64,000 nucleotides of DNA from PALSA-1004 sp963829085. GTDB lineage: Bacteria > Pseudomonadota > Gammaproteobacteria > Burkholderiales > SG8-41. Where the stretch lies: positions 1-64,000 of the forward strand of contig CAWHHJ010000012.1 in assembly GCA_963829085.1 (NCBI GenBank), read 5' to 3'. Every line of letters starts with the position of its first letter. The stretch's first letter is position 1. The notes below the pieces were generated by a model. It had not been told where the DNA came from, did no database searches, and worked only from the letters and a program-made list of their open reading frames with translations. Shown one piece after another: positions 46,161 through 55,674 of this stretch. A program made the translations under genes and the position numbers.

Positions 46161-47165
46161 CTACTCCGGTTTGATCCCAGCTTCACGGGCGACCTTCGCC
46201 CACTTATCGATCTCGTTGCCGATGAAAACGCGCGCTTCATCCGGCGTGCTCCACAGTGGATTCGCGCCCTGATTCTGCAGATACTGTTTGATCTCGGGCA
46301 GCTTCATTATTTTCACGACTTCGCTGTTGAGGCGCGCGACGATTTCTTTCGGCGTTGCGGACGGCGCCATCATTGCGATCCATGGCGAGGCGATGAGGCC
46401 CGGGAGACCGGATTCATTTAGCGTCGGTATCTGAGGCAAGAGCTCTGAGCGCCTGGCATCAGCGACGGCAATAGCTCTGAGGCGCCCGGACTTGATGAAC
46501 TCGAACATCGTCGGCAGGTTGATGAAGCCCATGTCATCATGGCCGGCGAGTAGCTCGACCAACGCCGGTGCGCCGCCCTTATATGGAACGAGCGCGATGT
46601 TGATACCCGCCCGCAGCCGGAACCATTCAGTGAGGAGATGTTGCAGCGTGCCGACGCCCGGCACCGCCGAATTGAGCTTGTCCGGACGCGCTTTGGCGAG
46701 CACTATCAATTCGCCTGGAGTTTTCGCGGGCACCGAGGGATGAACTGCGAGCGCGATTGTGATGTCTGCGAGCAGCGACACAGGTGCGAAATCATGGAGC
46801 ACGTCATACGGCACTTTCGCGCGCAGACTTAATCCCGCCGCCAACGAACTCGTGTTGCTGACGAGCAGTGTGTAACCGTCGGCAGTAGCTTTGGCAACTG
46901 CATCAGTTCCGATAAGGCCGCCGGCGCCGCCCCGATTCTCGACTACGACCGGTTGCTTCAAGATTACACCGAGGCGATCAGCTAACGCGCGGGCGACAAT
47001 GTCGTTCGTGCCGCCGGGCGGGAACGGCATAATGATCTTCACTGGCTTGGACGGATAAGTCTGCGCCCAAAGCTGCGGCGGGATCACCATTGCCAACAGC
47101 ATCCCGCATGCGATCGCATAGCCACCGGACCCGCATGCACGAGTGCGTTCACTACCCGAATTCAT
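46161..47165 (-). CDS. Bug-family (TctC-like) periplasmic receptor
   Basis: A 334-residue receptor with a long signal region ending PPQLWAQ. Consensus parts: YPSKPVKIIMPFPPGGTND, VVVENRGGAGGLIG, TADGYTLLVSNTSS, VPYDVLHDFAPVSLLA, IALVPYKGGAPALVELLAG and LLPQIPTLNESGLPGLI. AGGGA stands seven bases before the ATG at 47165. Divergent from the small TPR gene. No transporter genes adjacent. Confidence 0.92.
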   Translation of the reverse strand: MNSGSERTRACGSGGYAIACGMLLAMVIPPQLWAQTYPSKPVKIIMPFPPGGTNDIVARALADRLGVILKQPVVVENRGGAGGLIGTDAVAKATADGYTLLVSNTSSLAAGLSLRAKVPYDVLHDFAPVSLLADITIALAVHPSVPAKTPGELIVLAKARPDKLNSAVPGVGTLQHLLTEWFRLRAGINIALVPYKGGAPALVELLAGHDDMGFINLPTMFEFIKSGRLRAIAVADARRSELLPQIPTLNESGLPGLIASPWIAMMAPSATPKEIVARLNSEVVKIMKLPEIKQYLQNQGANPLWSTPDEARVFIGNEIDKWAKVAREAGIKPE

Positions 47166-47285
47166 CGTTGCTGTCCCTGCTTGCTCATGCGGAACTGTAA
47201 CACCTGTTCGGGAATAAAATCACCGCATGGCCCGTTTACTTAAGTCGTGCGTCATATCGCTTCACAACTCGCGGGGAGTCCAATC

Positions 47286-47742
47286 ATGTCAATCAATTCA
47301 CGTAGTGTTTCGCTTGTTGCAGCAGCGATATTCGCTGGCTTCGTGTTCCCCGCATTCGGCGATTCGAATACGGGGTCCGAATCCAATGCCTCAGATCCCA
47401 ATTACATCGCCGCCGAAAAAGCGTTCAAGGCGAAAGATTGGAAGACAGTCATCAGCCGCCTGAAATGGGTAAAGCCGGATGCAGACACGTACAACATGAT
47501 TGGCTATGCGCAGCGCAATCTCGGGAATTACGACGACGCCTTCAAGAACTACAATCTGGCGTTAAAGGACAATCCGAACCATCGCGGCGCGCATCGAGTA
47601 CGTCGGCGAAGCGTACTTGCTGACCAATAATCTGCCGATGGCGGAGCAGCATCTTGCGGCGCTCGCGCGCATTTGCAATCAGACGTGCGAGGAATACACT
47701 GATCTCGAACGCGAGGTCTCGAAGTACAAGACGAAGAAGTGA
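47286..47742 (+). pseudogene. small exported TPR protein, frameshifted
   Basis: The start at 47286, behind GGGGAG, gives a signal peptide ending VFPAFGD. The mature part has a tetratricopeptide-like helix pair: YIAAEKAFKAKDWKTVISRL and DTYNMIGYAQRNLGNYDDAF followed by KNYNLALKDNPNHRGA. At about 47597 the frame shifts; the third helix pair continues as EYVGEAYLLTNNLPMAEQHL, AALARICNQTCEEYTDLERE and ends KYKTKK at 47742. TPR proteins mediate protein contacts; this one would act in the periplasm. Its partner is unknown. Confidence 0.8.
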
Positions 47743-47934
47743 GAGCGTTTTTCCTCGCTTGACCATCTAAGGTCACGACTGTACGTGCTAGGCCGCGCGG
47801 ATAATCCATGTGACATGTCGGCGCGCCGCGCCGAAAGACAGTTCTCTCACCGCTCGGGGGCGGTGACAAGCGTCAGGCGTCAAGCGGTAGTAAAGTCCTG
47901 AAGATTCCAGTGCAGCGGATCTTTTCAGCGACTG

Positions 47935-48891
47935 ATGAAGAAGTTGTGTGGGCTGTTTCTTGTAGGCGCCTCATTAGCTTCGATGAGCTGGGCGCAGAAC
48001 TACCCGAGCCGGCCCATACGGATTGTCGTGCCGACAGCTCCAGGCGGCGGCCCGGATGTGGTGGCGCGCGCGATAGCGCCGCGGCTGACTGACACGCTGG
48101 GCCAGCAGATTGTGGTCGAGAATCGTGCCGGCGCCAACGCAATGATAGGCGCCGAGGTCGTCGCAAAAGCGCCGCCGGATGGATACACGTGGCTGTTCGG
48201 CACGGGCCAGAATACGGTGAACCCCAGTGTGATGAAGAGAGTGCCGCACGACATCGTCGAAGATTTCACCGCGGTGAGCCTGGTATATCTGTCGTCGTAC
48301 CTGTTAACGGTGCATCCTGCGGTACCCGCGAAGACAGTCAAGGAGTTGATCGCGGTCGCGAAGGCACAACCGAATAAACTGAACTTCGGATCGGGCGGCA
48401 TCGGCAGCACCGCTCACCTGTCCGGCGAGCTGTTCAAGATGACGACCGGCACCGAGATGGTCCACGTGCCATACAAAGGTGTCGGCATAGCATTGGCGGA
48501 TCTCGTCGGCGGCCAGCTCGACCTGATGTTTCCCGCCATCGCAAGTGCGCTGCCGTATCACAAGTCGGCACGGCTGCGCGCGCTCGGCGTGACGAGTCCG
48601 CGTCGTCATCCATCAGCGCCCGGGGTGCCGACCATCGCTGAAACGATTCCGAAGTTCGAGTCGCGGTCGTGGATAGGTGTACTCGTCCCTGCGGGAACGC
48701 CCCGCGACATCGTGAACCGCATCAATGCAGCGTTGGTAAAGGTCGTCAACGCGCCGGAGGTCCGCCAGGCGCTTATCGCACAAGGCGCCGATCCTGAGAC
48801 CAATACACCGGAAGAATTCGCCAAATACATCCGCGAAGAGGTTGCGCGTGCGACACGGGTCGTAAAAGCGGCAGGCATCAAGCCGGAGTGA
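47935..48891 (+). CDS. Bug-family (TctC-like) periplasmic receptor
   Basis: A 318-residue receptor; signal peptide ends SMSWAQ. Consensus parts: YPSRPIRIVVPTAPGGGPD, IVVENRAGANAMIG, PPDGYTWLFGTGQ, LNFGSGGIGSTAHLSGELF, MVHVPYKGVGIALADLVGG and APGVPTIAETIPKFES. Followed 46 bp later by a ketopantoate-reductase-like gene on the same strand, so the imported compound may be a 2-oxo or 2-hydroxy acid; that is inference from pairing. Confidence 0.93.
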   Translation: MKKLCGLFLVGASLASMSWAQNYPSRPIRIVVPTAPGGGPDVVARAIAPRLTDTLGQQIVVENRAGANAMIGAEVVAKAPPDGYTWLFGTGQNTVNPSVMKRVPHDIVEDFTAVSLVYLSSYLLTVHPAVPAKTVKELIAVAKAQPNKLNFGSGGIGSTAHLSGELFKMTTGTEMVHVPYKGVGIALADLVGGQLDLMFPAIASALPYHKSARLRALGVTSPRRHPSAPGVPTIAETIPKFESRSWIGVLVPAGTPRDIVNRINAALVKVVNAPEVRQALIAQGADPETNTPEEFAKYIREEVARATRVVKAAGIKPE

Positions 48892-48937
48892 TGAGCGCTG
48901 CACGGGCGACAGGGAACAGTCAGTCGGGAGCGGGGCA

Positions 48938-49957
48938 ATGAAGAGCGCAGTATGGGGAAGCGGGGCGATCGGCGGGGTCGTGGGCGCCAGTATGGCTGCC
49001 GCAGGCGAGGACGTGCTCATGGTGGACATCGTGAAGGAGCATGTGGACACGATGAACAACGCCGGCCTCCTCATCAAGTCTGCTGCGGGTGATCAGCGCA
49101 TGGCGGTACGGGCTGAACTGCCTGATCGGGTGACGGGAACCTTCGATCTAATCTTCCTTGCTGTGAAGTCGCAGTTCACCGACGACGCACTTAATGCAAT
49201 CATGCCGCATCTCGCGCCGCAGTCTGCAGTTGTGTCGCTACAGAATGGTCTCAACGAGCCGCACATCGCCCAGCGCGTTGGTGTCGACAGAACGATCGGC
49301 TGCCTCGTGGATTTCTCCGCTGACTATCACGGACCGGGAGAGATCATGCGTGCGCGCGCGGGAAATCTTTTCATCGGTGAGCTCGATGGACGGATGTCGC
49401 CCCGGCTGGAAAAAGTCCGCGGTCTGCTCGCGCTTTCGACTCGTACACATGTGTGCAACAACATCATGGGCTTCGTATGGGCGAAGATGTGCAAGGCTAC
49501 GGTCGATGCGACGACCGCACTGGTCGACGAAAATGCACTCGAGGTCCGCGCCAACCGAATCTATCACCCGGTGCGGATCGCATTGCTGCGCGAGGCGATA
49601 CAAGTTGCTGCCGCGGACGGCGTGCGCGTCGAAGCCTTCGCGCACTTCGATCCCGCGCCGTTTCTCGATACATCTCCTGACGGAGTCACCGCGGCGAGCG
49701 ATGTACTCGATGAGATGGCGCGCGGCCAGGCGCATAACAATACCAAAGTGCGCACCGGCTATTGGCGCGACATCGTCGTTCGCAAGCGCAAGACGGAGAT
49801 CGACTACGTGACCGGCGAAATCGTGCGGCGGGGAAAGCGTCTGGGAGTGCCCGCGCCAATCAACGAACTGCAGCTGCGCATGTTCGAGGAGATCGAAGGC
49901 GGCCGCCGTTCGATGAGCTGGGCAAACCTTGATGAGTTGAAGGCTGCACTACGCTGA
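48938..49957 (+). CDS. ketopantoate-reductase-like (PanE/ApbA family) oxidoreductase
   Basis: A 339-residue NADPH-dependent reductase. The nucleotide-binding loop is WGSGAIGGVVGASMAAAG; LIFLAVKSQFTDDAL, VSLQNGLNEP (conserved Asn), WAKMCKATVDATTAL (catalytic Lys) and KTEIDYVTGEIVRRGKRLGV are family hallmarks. In pantothenate synthesis this family reduces 2-dehydropantoate, but catabolic paralogues are common and this one, next to a Bug receptor, probably acts on another 2-oxoacid. GGGAG site before the ATG. A second paralogue is at 51173. Confidence 0.9.
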   Translation: MKSAVWGSGAIGGVVGASMAAAGEDVLMVDIVKEHVDTMNNAGLLIKSAAGDQRMAVRAELPDRVTGTFDLIFLAVKSQFTDDALNAIMPHLAPQSAVVSLQNGLNEPHIAQRVGVDRTIGCLVDFSADYHGPGEIMRARAGNLFIGELDGRMSPRLEKVRGLLALSTRTHVCNNIMGFVWAKMCKATVDATTALVDENALEVRANRIYHPVRIALLREAIQVAAADGVRVEAFAHFDPAPFLDTSPDGVTAASDVLDEMARGQAHNNTKVRTGYWRDIVVRKRKTEIDYVTGEIVRRGKRLGVPAPINELQLRMFEEIEGGRRSMSWANLDELKAALR

Positions 49958-50275
49958 TCGCGCCGGCCTCGTTCACCGGGCGGCCGCTACGCACGCTTCG
50001 CCACCCGTATTACTATTGCGCATGGGCATGCTGGACTTCGTGCTTCTCATCGTGCTGGTACTGTTCGTGGTTGGAACGATCCGCTATGCGTTCAAAAAAC
50101 CACCGACGATCAGTCATGACACGACTAAATTGCGCAATGCCAGAAAGGGCTACTGGTATCGGCACCGGCGCAGCCGCAGGCGCGACAGCGCTGATCGCGA
50201 CAACAATACGCCGTAAGTCGCCGTGGACGGCTACGTTACTTGCGGCGCAGCCAGCAGGCGGACGCGTCGACTCCT
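49958..50275. other. intergenic with one doubtful small frame
   Basis: About 320 bases. A 66-codon frame at 50016-50216 on the plus strand begins with one hydrophobic segment (MLDFVLLIVLVLFVVGTIRY) and ends in a very basic tail; it could be a small membrane protein, but no ribosome site is visible and the tail looks non-coding, so it is not called. Confidence 0.35.
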
Positions 50276-51103
50276 CTATTTCGTCTTACCGTCGTACTCC
50301 TGGACCGTCTCCCACGCGACTGACTGCAGGAAGTTGGCGGTTTTCTCGTCCACGCCACCCCGGTAAGCATTGCCTACGGGCGACTTTCCGTAGACCGCTG
50401 CATAGATCGTGCATGCAGACAAATATGTCCCGAAGAGGCTGGGGTGCCGCTTATCCGGTTGATAGAACTCCATGTCCGGGCGCTTGCTGATGGCTTTCGC
50501 GAACGCCAGGCCGGCCGGGACCACCAAAGCGTTGTTGGCATTGCCTGCGATCGTGTATTCCTCCGCGAGCTGCGCCGTCATTTCCGGCTTGTCCTTGTAG
50601 GCCCAGGTCATGAAGAAAATCGGCTTGGCGCCGTGCTTGACGATGGTGTCGCTTTGCTTTTTTCCGTATTCATGAAACACGCTCTTCAGCTTCGGATGAA
50701 CCGGGCACTGGCTGCAGTCGTTCAGAATCACTGCATCAAACGGCTTGTCAAACTTGTTGAACACCACTTCGTTATCGCCGACGAAGGAGTATTTGCCGAT
50801 GGCGTTGGGACGGAAGTACGACTCCATGTCGTGCCAGTCGAAGCCCGATCCACTGATAGTCACCGATGTGTAGCGATACGCGTCCTTGTTCTGCGCGTCC
50901 GCACTCCTCGCCAGGTTCAGCACGTAATTGTGCATGCTGTTGTTGTAGTAGAAGAAGCTGTTGCCGACGAACATGATCGACTTTGGCGGTGGTGTGCCGA
51001 TGTCAGTTACTTTGGGCTTCGTCTGCGCGAACGCCGCGCTGCACAAAGTGAGCAGCATTAACAGCGCGCTTGCGTATCTTGTGATCGATGCCGTGCCAAA
51101 CAT
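50276..51103 (-). CDS. exported SGNH-hydrolase-like protein
   Basis: A 275-residue exported protein; signal peptide ends CSAAFAQ. It has the block order of SGNH hydrolases: IMFVGNSFFYYNN (GNS in place of GDS, nucleophile Ser), SGSGFDWHDM (Gly block), AVILNDCSQCPVHP (Asn block) and PDKRHPSLFGTYLSACTIY (Asp-x-x-His). It probably removes an ester group from a periplasmic or surface substrate. GAGGAG is close to the ATG. It is the last gene of a long minus-strand series. Confidence 0.82.
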   Translation of the reverse strand: MFGTASITRYASALLMLLTLCSAAFAQTKPKVTDIGTPPPKSIMFVGNSFFYYNNSMHNYVLNLARSADAQNKDAYRYTSVTISGSGFDWHDMESYFRPNAIGKYSFVGDNEVVFNKFDKPFDAVILNDCSQCPVHPKLKSVFHEYGKKQSDTIVKHGAKPIFFMTWAYKDKPEMTAQLAEEYTIAGNANNALVVPAGLAFAKAISKRPDMEFYQPDKRHPSLFGTYLSACTIYAAVYGKSPVGNAYRGGVDEKTANFLQSVAWETVQEYDGKTK

Positions 51104-51172
51104 GTTCTCTCCTCGTAGTCGACTATGTATATTCGCTTGCTTGCGCGCAAAGGTTGGGACTAAGCAAGTCCC

Positions 51173-52198
51173 CTATGCCTGAACTTTCTGCTTGAGCAGC
51201 TCGAAGTTTGCCGGATCCATTTTCTTATCCCCGCGATTGATCGATCGATCGATTTCGACAACCGCTTCGTTGCAGGGCGTCGGAATGCCGAGTTCTTTGC
51301 CCTTGCGCGCAACCACGCCGCTGATGAATTCGATCTCGCTGCGGCGTCCTTTGATGTGATCGTGGATCGGCGCTGTGCGACCGCCGCCGACATGGCCCAT
51401 TAAAGTCTTCATAGTGGTAATCAGATTTTCATCGCTTGAGCCCGCAAACTCGTCCGCGCGCAGCCCGAACAGCGGCTCCATGCGATAGCCAAGCGCCGCG
51501 CCGACGGCAAGTGACTCCTTGCCGAGTTTCACGGAAATATCAAACATTCCGGGCAGCGCGCAGGCTTCGAAGTTGCGCAAACCAAATAAGCTGAACGGTC
51601 CCATCGTCATAGTATTGGCGATGAGCTTCGTCCACTTTGCCCCATAAATGTTATTCGTGACCTCGACCTTGCCCACATTCTTCATGATCGCTTCGATCTC
51701 GCGCACCCGCGGCGTATAGAAGCCATCGAGCTCGCCAACTGAAAACCACGTGCCTGTGCGCGTTGTGTTGCGCTGGATTTGTCCGGGCGTGAAGAGTTCT
51801 GCCTGCAGCTCGACGACGCAGCCCAGCGTGCGCTCGCGCCCCACGATGGACGCGATCGAGTCATCGTTCATGCCATTCTGCGTCGGCACCAGGACGCCGC
51901 CGGTCTTGAGATAAGGCCGGATGAATTCCGCCATCCATCGGTGATCATTCGATTTGACCGCGAGAAAGACGATGTCGAAGTCGACGTTCATCGACGCGAG
52001 ATCGCACATGTGCGCCGCGTGGACCGGAATTTCCAGCATCTCGTCCTTCATCGTGACCCGGAGCCCGGATGCCTTCATCGCTTCAACGTGCGCGGGCCAC
52101 TGGTCGATGATCGTGACGTCGCAGCCCGCCTTGGTAAGATCAGCGCCGATGCTGCTGCCGATGGCGCCGGCGCCGAGCACCGCGATCTTCTTGTTCAT
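51173..52198 (-). CDS. ketopantoate-reductase-like (PanE/ApbA family) oxidoreductase
   Basis: A 341-residue reductase with KIAVLGAGAIGSSIGADL at the N-terminus, IVFLAVKSNDHRWMAEF, LVPTQNGMNDDSIASIVG, YGAKWTKLIANTMTMGP (catalytic Lys) and RRSEIEFISGVVARKGKELG. It is a distant paralogue of the protein at 48938. Position between a SGNH hydrolase and an MFS transporter suggests a catabolic 2-oxoacid reductase rather than a vitamin enzyme. AGGAA lies before the ATG. Confidence 0.9.
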   Translation of the reverse strand: MNKKIAVLGAGAIGSSIGADLTKAGCDVTIIDQWPAHVEAMKASGLRVTMKDEMLEIPVHAAHMCDLASMNVDFDIVFLAVKSNDHRWMAEFIRPYLKTGGVLVPTQNGMNDDSIASIVGRERTLGCVVELQAELFTPGQIQRNTTRTGTWFSVGELDGFYTPRVREIEAIMKNVGKVEVTNNIYGAKWTKLIANTMTMGPFSLFGLRNFEACALPGMFDISVKLGKESLAVGAALGYRMEPLFGLRADEFAGSSDENLITTMKTLMGHVGGGRTAPIHDHIKGRRSEIEFISGVVARKGKELGIPTPCNEAVVEIDRSINRGDKKMDPANFELLKQKVQA

Positions 52199-52261
52199 AC
52201 TTGGGTTCCTGTCGTTCGCTTAGAGAATTTGTTTTTGTAACTGGCGATTGTGCACGATTGA

Positions 52262-53410
52262 TCACTGCGTAATTTCAGGGCCCTTTGCGGCCGGGCGGCT
52301 GAGCGCGCCGCCGGTGCCGAGCATCAGCGCGTTGGCCCAAAACACTGCAAATAGTCCGAACGCGGTGGCGATCGCGCCGAACATCACCGGCCCGACGACA
52401 CGAGTCATATGATTGACCGTCATGCGCAGACCGAGCGCTTCACCCGAGCGTCCTTCGGATGATTTGCTGAACATGAGCATCGTGACAATCGGCTGGCCGC
52501 ACCCCATACCGAGGCCGAACATGAAGGCGATGGCAGCGAGTACGTGACTATTTGTGAAGAACGGGACGAGCATGAAACTCAGGGCGCCGAGCGTAAACGC
52601 AATCATCAGAACCCGTTCCTGGCCGATGCGGGCGATGAGGCGCGACAGCACCATGCGCACGACGAACGCGGAGGCAGAATTCATCGCCAGTATGACGCCG
52701 ATCGCGGATGCCGAGAGGTTGATGCTGTGCGCGTAGACGGGAATATAAAACTGAAACAGGTCCTGACCGGATTGGAGCAGGCTGCTCGTGGCAAGTACCT
52801 TCCATACACCGGCGTGCGCAAGCATCTTGCGGATGCCGCCGCCGGCTTCGCTAAGGTGCCTTGTACCGCCGGGGAGTCCGCCACCCGAGATTGCGATGAC
52901 TGTTACCGGCACCAGCGAAAGCAATCCGAGATACAGGCAGGCGGTGGCATGACCGACATGATCGATCGAAAAACCGACCGTCATAGGTCCGATGAAGTCG
53001 GCAAGCGACATCATGAGACTGTAATTGCTGAAATTCTGCGTGCGGTTGGCGGGCGTGCTGAGCAAGCCGACGAGGTTCTGCAGCGACACGTTGTAGATCG
53101 CAAATGACAGGCCGATCATTGCCGCAGCGACGAACACCGCAGGCAAGCCGCGCACGAGAAACGGCACCAGCATGCCGAGGCCGCCACCCGCGCCGCCGAG
53201 TACCAGCAGCCAGCGCGAGCCGAATCGATCGGCGAATCTGCCTGCGTGCCACGAGAGCAGCGTCGGGAACGCAGAAAACGTAGCGGCTAGAAACCCGATG
53301 GTCAGCGGCTCGGCGCCGAGATTCAGCGCGTAAAGGGCGAGCAGAACGCGGCCGCCGCGCACGACGATCGCGTTGATCCACGCCAACGCGAGTATGGAAT
53401 ACAGGGGCAT
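52262..53410 (-). CDS. MFS transporter
   Basis: A 382-residue permease with about twelve hydrophobic segments. The loop between helices 2 and 3 is AGRFADRFGSRW, matching the MFS G-x-x-x-D-R-x-G-R signature, and the second half repeats it less well (SRLIARIGQERV). NLGAEPLTIGFLAATFSAFP at the start and FGLGMGCGQPIVTMLMF late in the chain suggest the drug/metabolite H+ antiporter branch. It lies 63 bp upstream of the reductase gene at 51173, so the two are likely one transcript. Direction of transport is unknown. Confidence 0.88.
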   Translation of the reverse strand: MPLYSILALAWINAIVVRGGRVLLALYALNLGAEPLTIGFLAATFSAFPTLLSWHAGRFADRFGSRWLLVLGGAGGGLGMLVPFLVRGLPAVFVAAAMIGLSFAIYNVSLQNLVGLLSTPANRTQNFSNYSLMMSLADFIGPMTVGFSIDHVGHATACLYLGLLSLVPVTVIAISGGGLPGGTRHLSEAGGGIRKMLAHAGVWKVLATSSLLQSGQDLFQFYIPVYAHSINLSASAIGVILAMNSASAFVVRMVLSRLIARIGQERVLMIAFTLGALSFMLVPFFTNSHVLAAIAFMFGLGMGCGQPIVTMLMFSKSSEGRSGEALGLRMTVNHMTRVVGPVMFGAIATAFGLFAVFWANALMLGTGGALSRPAAKGPEITQ

Positions 53411-53489
53411 GCGCGTAGTTTACAGTCACATCGCGCTGTGGAGACGTGACGCAGCCTGGAAGCGGACTTGCTAGTTCACAGGCGATGAA

Positions 53490-54536
53490 TCACGCGGCCT
53501 TGCGTTGAAACTGCGGCGCGACTTTCTGCATGAATAGCCGGATGCTGCTCTCGGCGACTTCATACGGCATCGGTCCGAGACGAAACACGAGGATGAGACC
53601 GCCGACGCCGATCTTATCGATCTCTGCAATTGCTTGCGCGACAGTATCCGGCGAACCGCAGAGCACCGAGTGCTGAACTTGATTGCGGGCCACCGGACCC
53701 GACTCCTGTTTCAGCATCAGGCCTTGCTCGTCGTACACTTTTTTGCGCATCGCCTGGCGGAATTCGGCTTGCGTTTCGAATGCTGGAATAGCCAAACGTT
53801 TTGCTTCGGCATCGGTTTCGGCAACGAAGATATTTCGCCAGACCCATGTGTTGTCGACATTGCGTGCGACAGTCGCCTCGTCAAATCCAGACTCGCGCAT
53901 CGTCTTCCGATACAGGTCCATGCGATGCTTCGTCACTTCATTGCTCTGGACATTCATCAAAAACGGCCGGCCGGCCTTCGCCATGCCGAGCATCGCTTCC
54001 TCGCTTGAGCATGCGCGCACGATGAAGGGATGCGGCTTAGTATATGGACGCGGACGCAGCAGCGGCAGACGCAGGTTCCAGTACTTGCCCTTGTGCTCGT
54101 AGTTTTCAGTCGTCCATGCCTTGATCATGATGTCCTCGGCCTCGACCAGGCGGTCGTACGCTTCCGCGGGGTCGATGCCATAACCCTGATAATCGTAGAT
54201 GTTGTAAGCAGTGCCGCGGCCCAGCCCGACGACAAGGCGTCCTTTGCTGATATTGTCGATCAGCGCCATTTGCTCGGCCATGCGGATCGGGTGATGCAGC
54301 GACATCTGCGCGACCGCGAAGCCGATGTGAATCTGTCGCGTGCTTGCCGCAAGCGCAGCCGCAAATGTCACCGGATCGACATACGCGCATATACCATCGA
54401 AATGGTGCTCGGCGAGCCATAGCATTTCCATACCGAGCTCATCGCAAAGCTGTGCCTCGCGCAGCGTCTCCTGAATGATCTGCTGGTCCTTCGCCGGGTC
54501 CATCGATGCTGGGAATAGGAAATTGCTGAATTTCAT
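53490..54536 (-). CDS. LLM-class (luciferase-like) flavin-dependent monooxygenase
   Basis: A 348-residue TIM-barrel monooxygenase of the bacterial-luciferase family. Typical stretches are ELGMEMLWLAEHHFDGICAY, AASTRQIHIGFAVAQMSLHH, DNISKGRLVVGLGRGTAYNI, PFIVRACSSEEAMLGMAKAG and VLCGSPDTVAQAIAEIDKIG. It uses reduced FMN from a separate reductase to oxygenate a small organic compound. It follows two Bug genes on the same strand with short gaps, consistent with oxidation of the imported compound. Confidence 0.92.
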   Translation of the reverse strand: MKFSNFLFPASMDPAKDQQIIQETLREAQLCDELGMEMLWLAEHHFDGICAYVDPVTFAAALAASTRQIHIGFAVAQMSLHHPIRMAEQMALIDNISKGRLVVGLGRGTAYNIYDYQGYGIDPAEAYDRLVEAEDIMIKAWTTENYEHKGKYWNLRLPLLRPRPYTKPHPFIVRACSSEEAMLGMAKAGRPFLMNVQSNEVTKHRMDLYRKTMRESGFDEATVARNVDNTWVWRNIFVAETDAEAKRLAIPAFETQAEFRQAMRKKVYDEQGLMLKQESGPVARNQVQHSVLCGSPDTVAQAIAEIDKIGVGGLILVFRLGPMPYEVAESSIRLFMQKVAPQFQRKAA

Positions 54537-54605
54537 TTGTGTGCTTTCTTGTTATGGCAATCTGAACCCGGGGGTCTTACGCGCCGGGACGCGCTCAACG
54601 CACGG

Positions 54606-55649
54606 TCAATCTATTTTGATACCTGCCGCTTTCACGAGCTTGCGCCAACGGTCGATCTCAACGCGGATCAATTTATCGAACTCGCCCGGCGTGTTGGCCG
54701 CAGGATCGAGTCCCTGCACGCCGAGTACGTCTGCCATGCCCGGCGTTGCCAGCAGCCTGGTCAATTCGCGATTCAGCCGCTCGACGAGGGCACGCGGCGT
54801 TTTGATCGGTACTACGATCCCTTGCCAGTTTTCCACTTCAAACCCCGGCACACCCGATTCGGCTATCGTTGGCACGTTCGGCGCCACCTTCGCGCGCTTG
54901 AGACTGGTGACGCCCAGCGCGCGCAGCTTGCCCGTTTTAACGTGCGGCAGCGGCGGCGGCATCGTGCTGAAAACCATTTGAACCTGGCCGGCAATCAAAT
55001 CGGTGAGCGCAGGCGCAGTGCCTTTGTATGGAACGTGCACGATGTTGATGCCCGTCGTGTATTTGAACATCTCGCCTGTCATGTGCAGTGACGAACCGGT
55101 TCCTGCCGAGCCGTAGTTGAGCGTTCCGGGTTTCGCCTTCGCCAATGCGATCAGTTCCTTCACCGAGTTGGCAGCTAGCGACGGATTGACGACCAGTATG
55201 AAAGGCGACGTCGCGAGCAGCGATACGCCTGCAAAGTCGCGTATCGGATCGTAGGGGTTATTAGGCCGCAGTGCGGGATTGTGCGCGAGGCTGCCCATGC
55301 TGCCGAGAAACAGCGTGTAGCCGTCGGGATCGGACGTTGCTGCGATCTGGCCGCCGATGATGCCGCCGGCGCCGCCGCGGTTATCGACAATCACCTGCTG
55401 TCCGAGCGCATCACCGAGCCGCACCCCGACAGCGCGTGCAAGAATGTCGTTACCGCCGCCGGGAGGGAAGGGAACAATAAGTCGAATCGGGCGATTCGGA
55501 TAGTCAGCTGGCGCCGACGCCTGAGCGAGCAACACGGGGCCGGCCGACTGGCGGACGTTTGCATCGCCGGTCTGCGCATGCGCTACGGTCGCGATGGTCA
55601 ATGCGACCACGCATGCGGCGCGTTGCATGTGCTGCGTTCCGATGTTCAT
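54606..55649 (-). CDS. Bug-family (TctC-like) periplasmic receptor
   Basis: A receptor of about 347 residues. The N-terminus is unusual: a signal peptide (LTIATVAHAQ) is followed by an extra 25-residue linker (TGDANVRQSAGPVLLAQ) before the usual YPNRPIRLIVPFPPGGGND. Other parts: VIVDNRGGAGGIIG, DPDGYTLFLGSMGS, LNYGSAGTGSSLHMTGEMF, IVHVPYKGTAPALTDLIAG and VAPNVPTIAESGVPGFEV. The ATG at 55649 has GAGGA nine bases before it; ATGs at 55661 and 55724 are alternatives. It starts 25 bases after the stop of the next Bug gene. Confidence 0.92.
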   Translation of the reverse strand: MNIGTQHMQRAACVVALTIATVAHAQTGDANVRQSAGPVLLAQASAPADYPNRPIRLIVPFPPGGGNDILARAVGVRLGDALGQQVIVDNRGGAGGIIGGQIAATSDPDGYTLFLGSMGSLAHNPALRPNNPYDPIRDFAGVSLLATSPFILVVNPSLAANSVKELIALAKAKPGTLNYGSAGTGSSLHMTGEMFKYTTGINIVHVPYKGTAPALTDLIAGQVQMVFSTMPPPLPHVKTGKLRALGVTSLKRAKVAPNVPTIAESGVPGFEVENWQGIVVPIKTPRALVERLNRELTRLLATPGMADVLGVQGLDPAANTPGEFDKLIRVEIDRWRKLVKAAGIKID

Positions 55650-55674
55650 CAATGTCCTCATGAGTGGAGTGTCT

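Noticed and set aside
50016..50216. Possible small membrane protein
   Set aside because: One hydrophobic segment is present, but no ribosome site and an implausibly basic C-terminal half.
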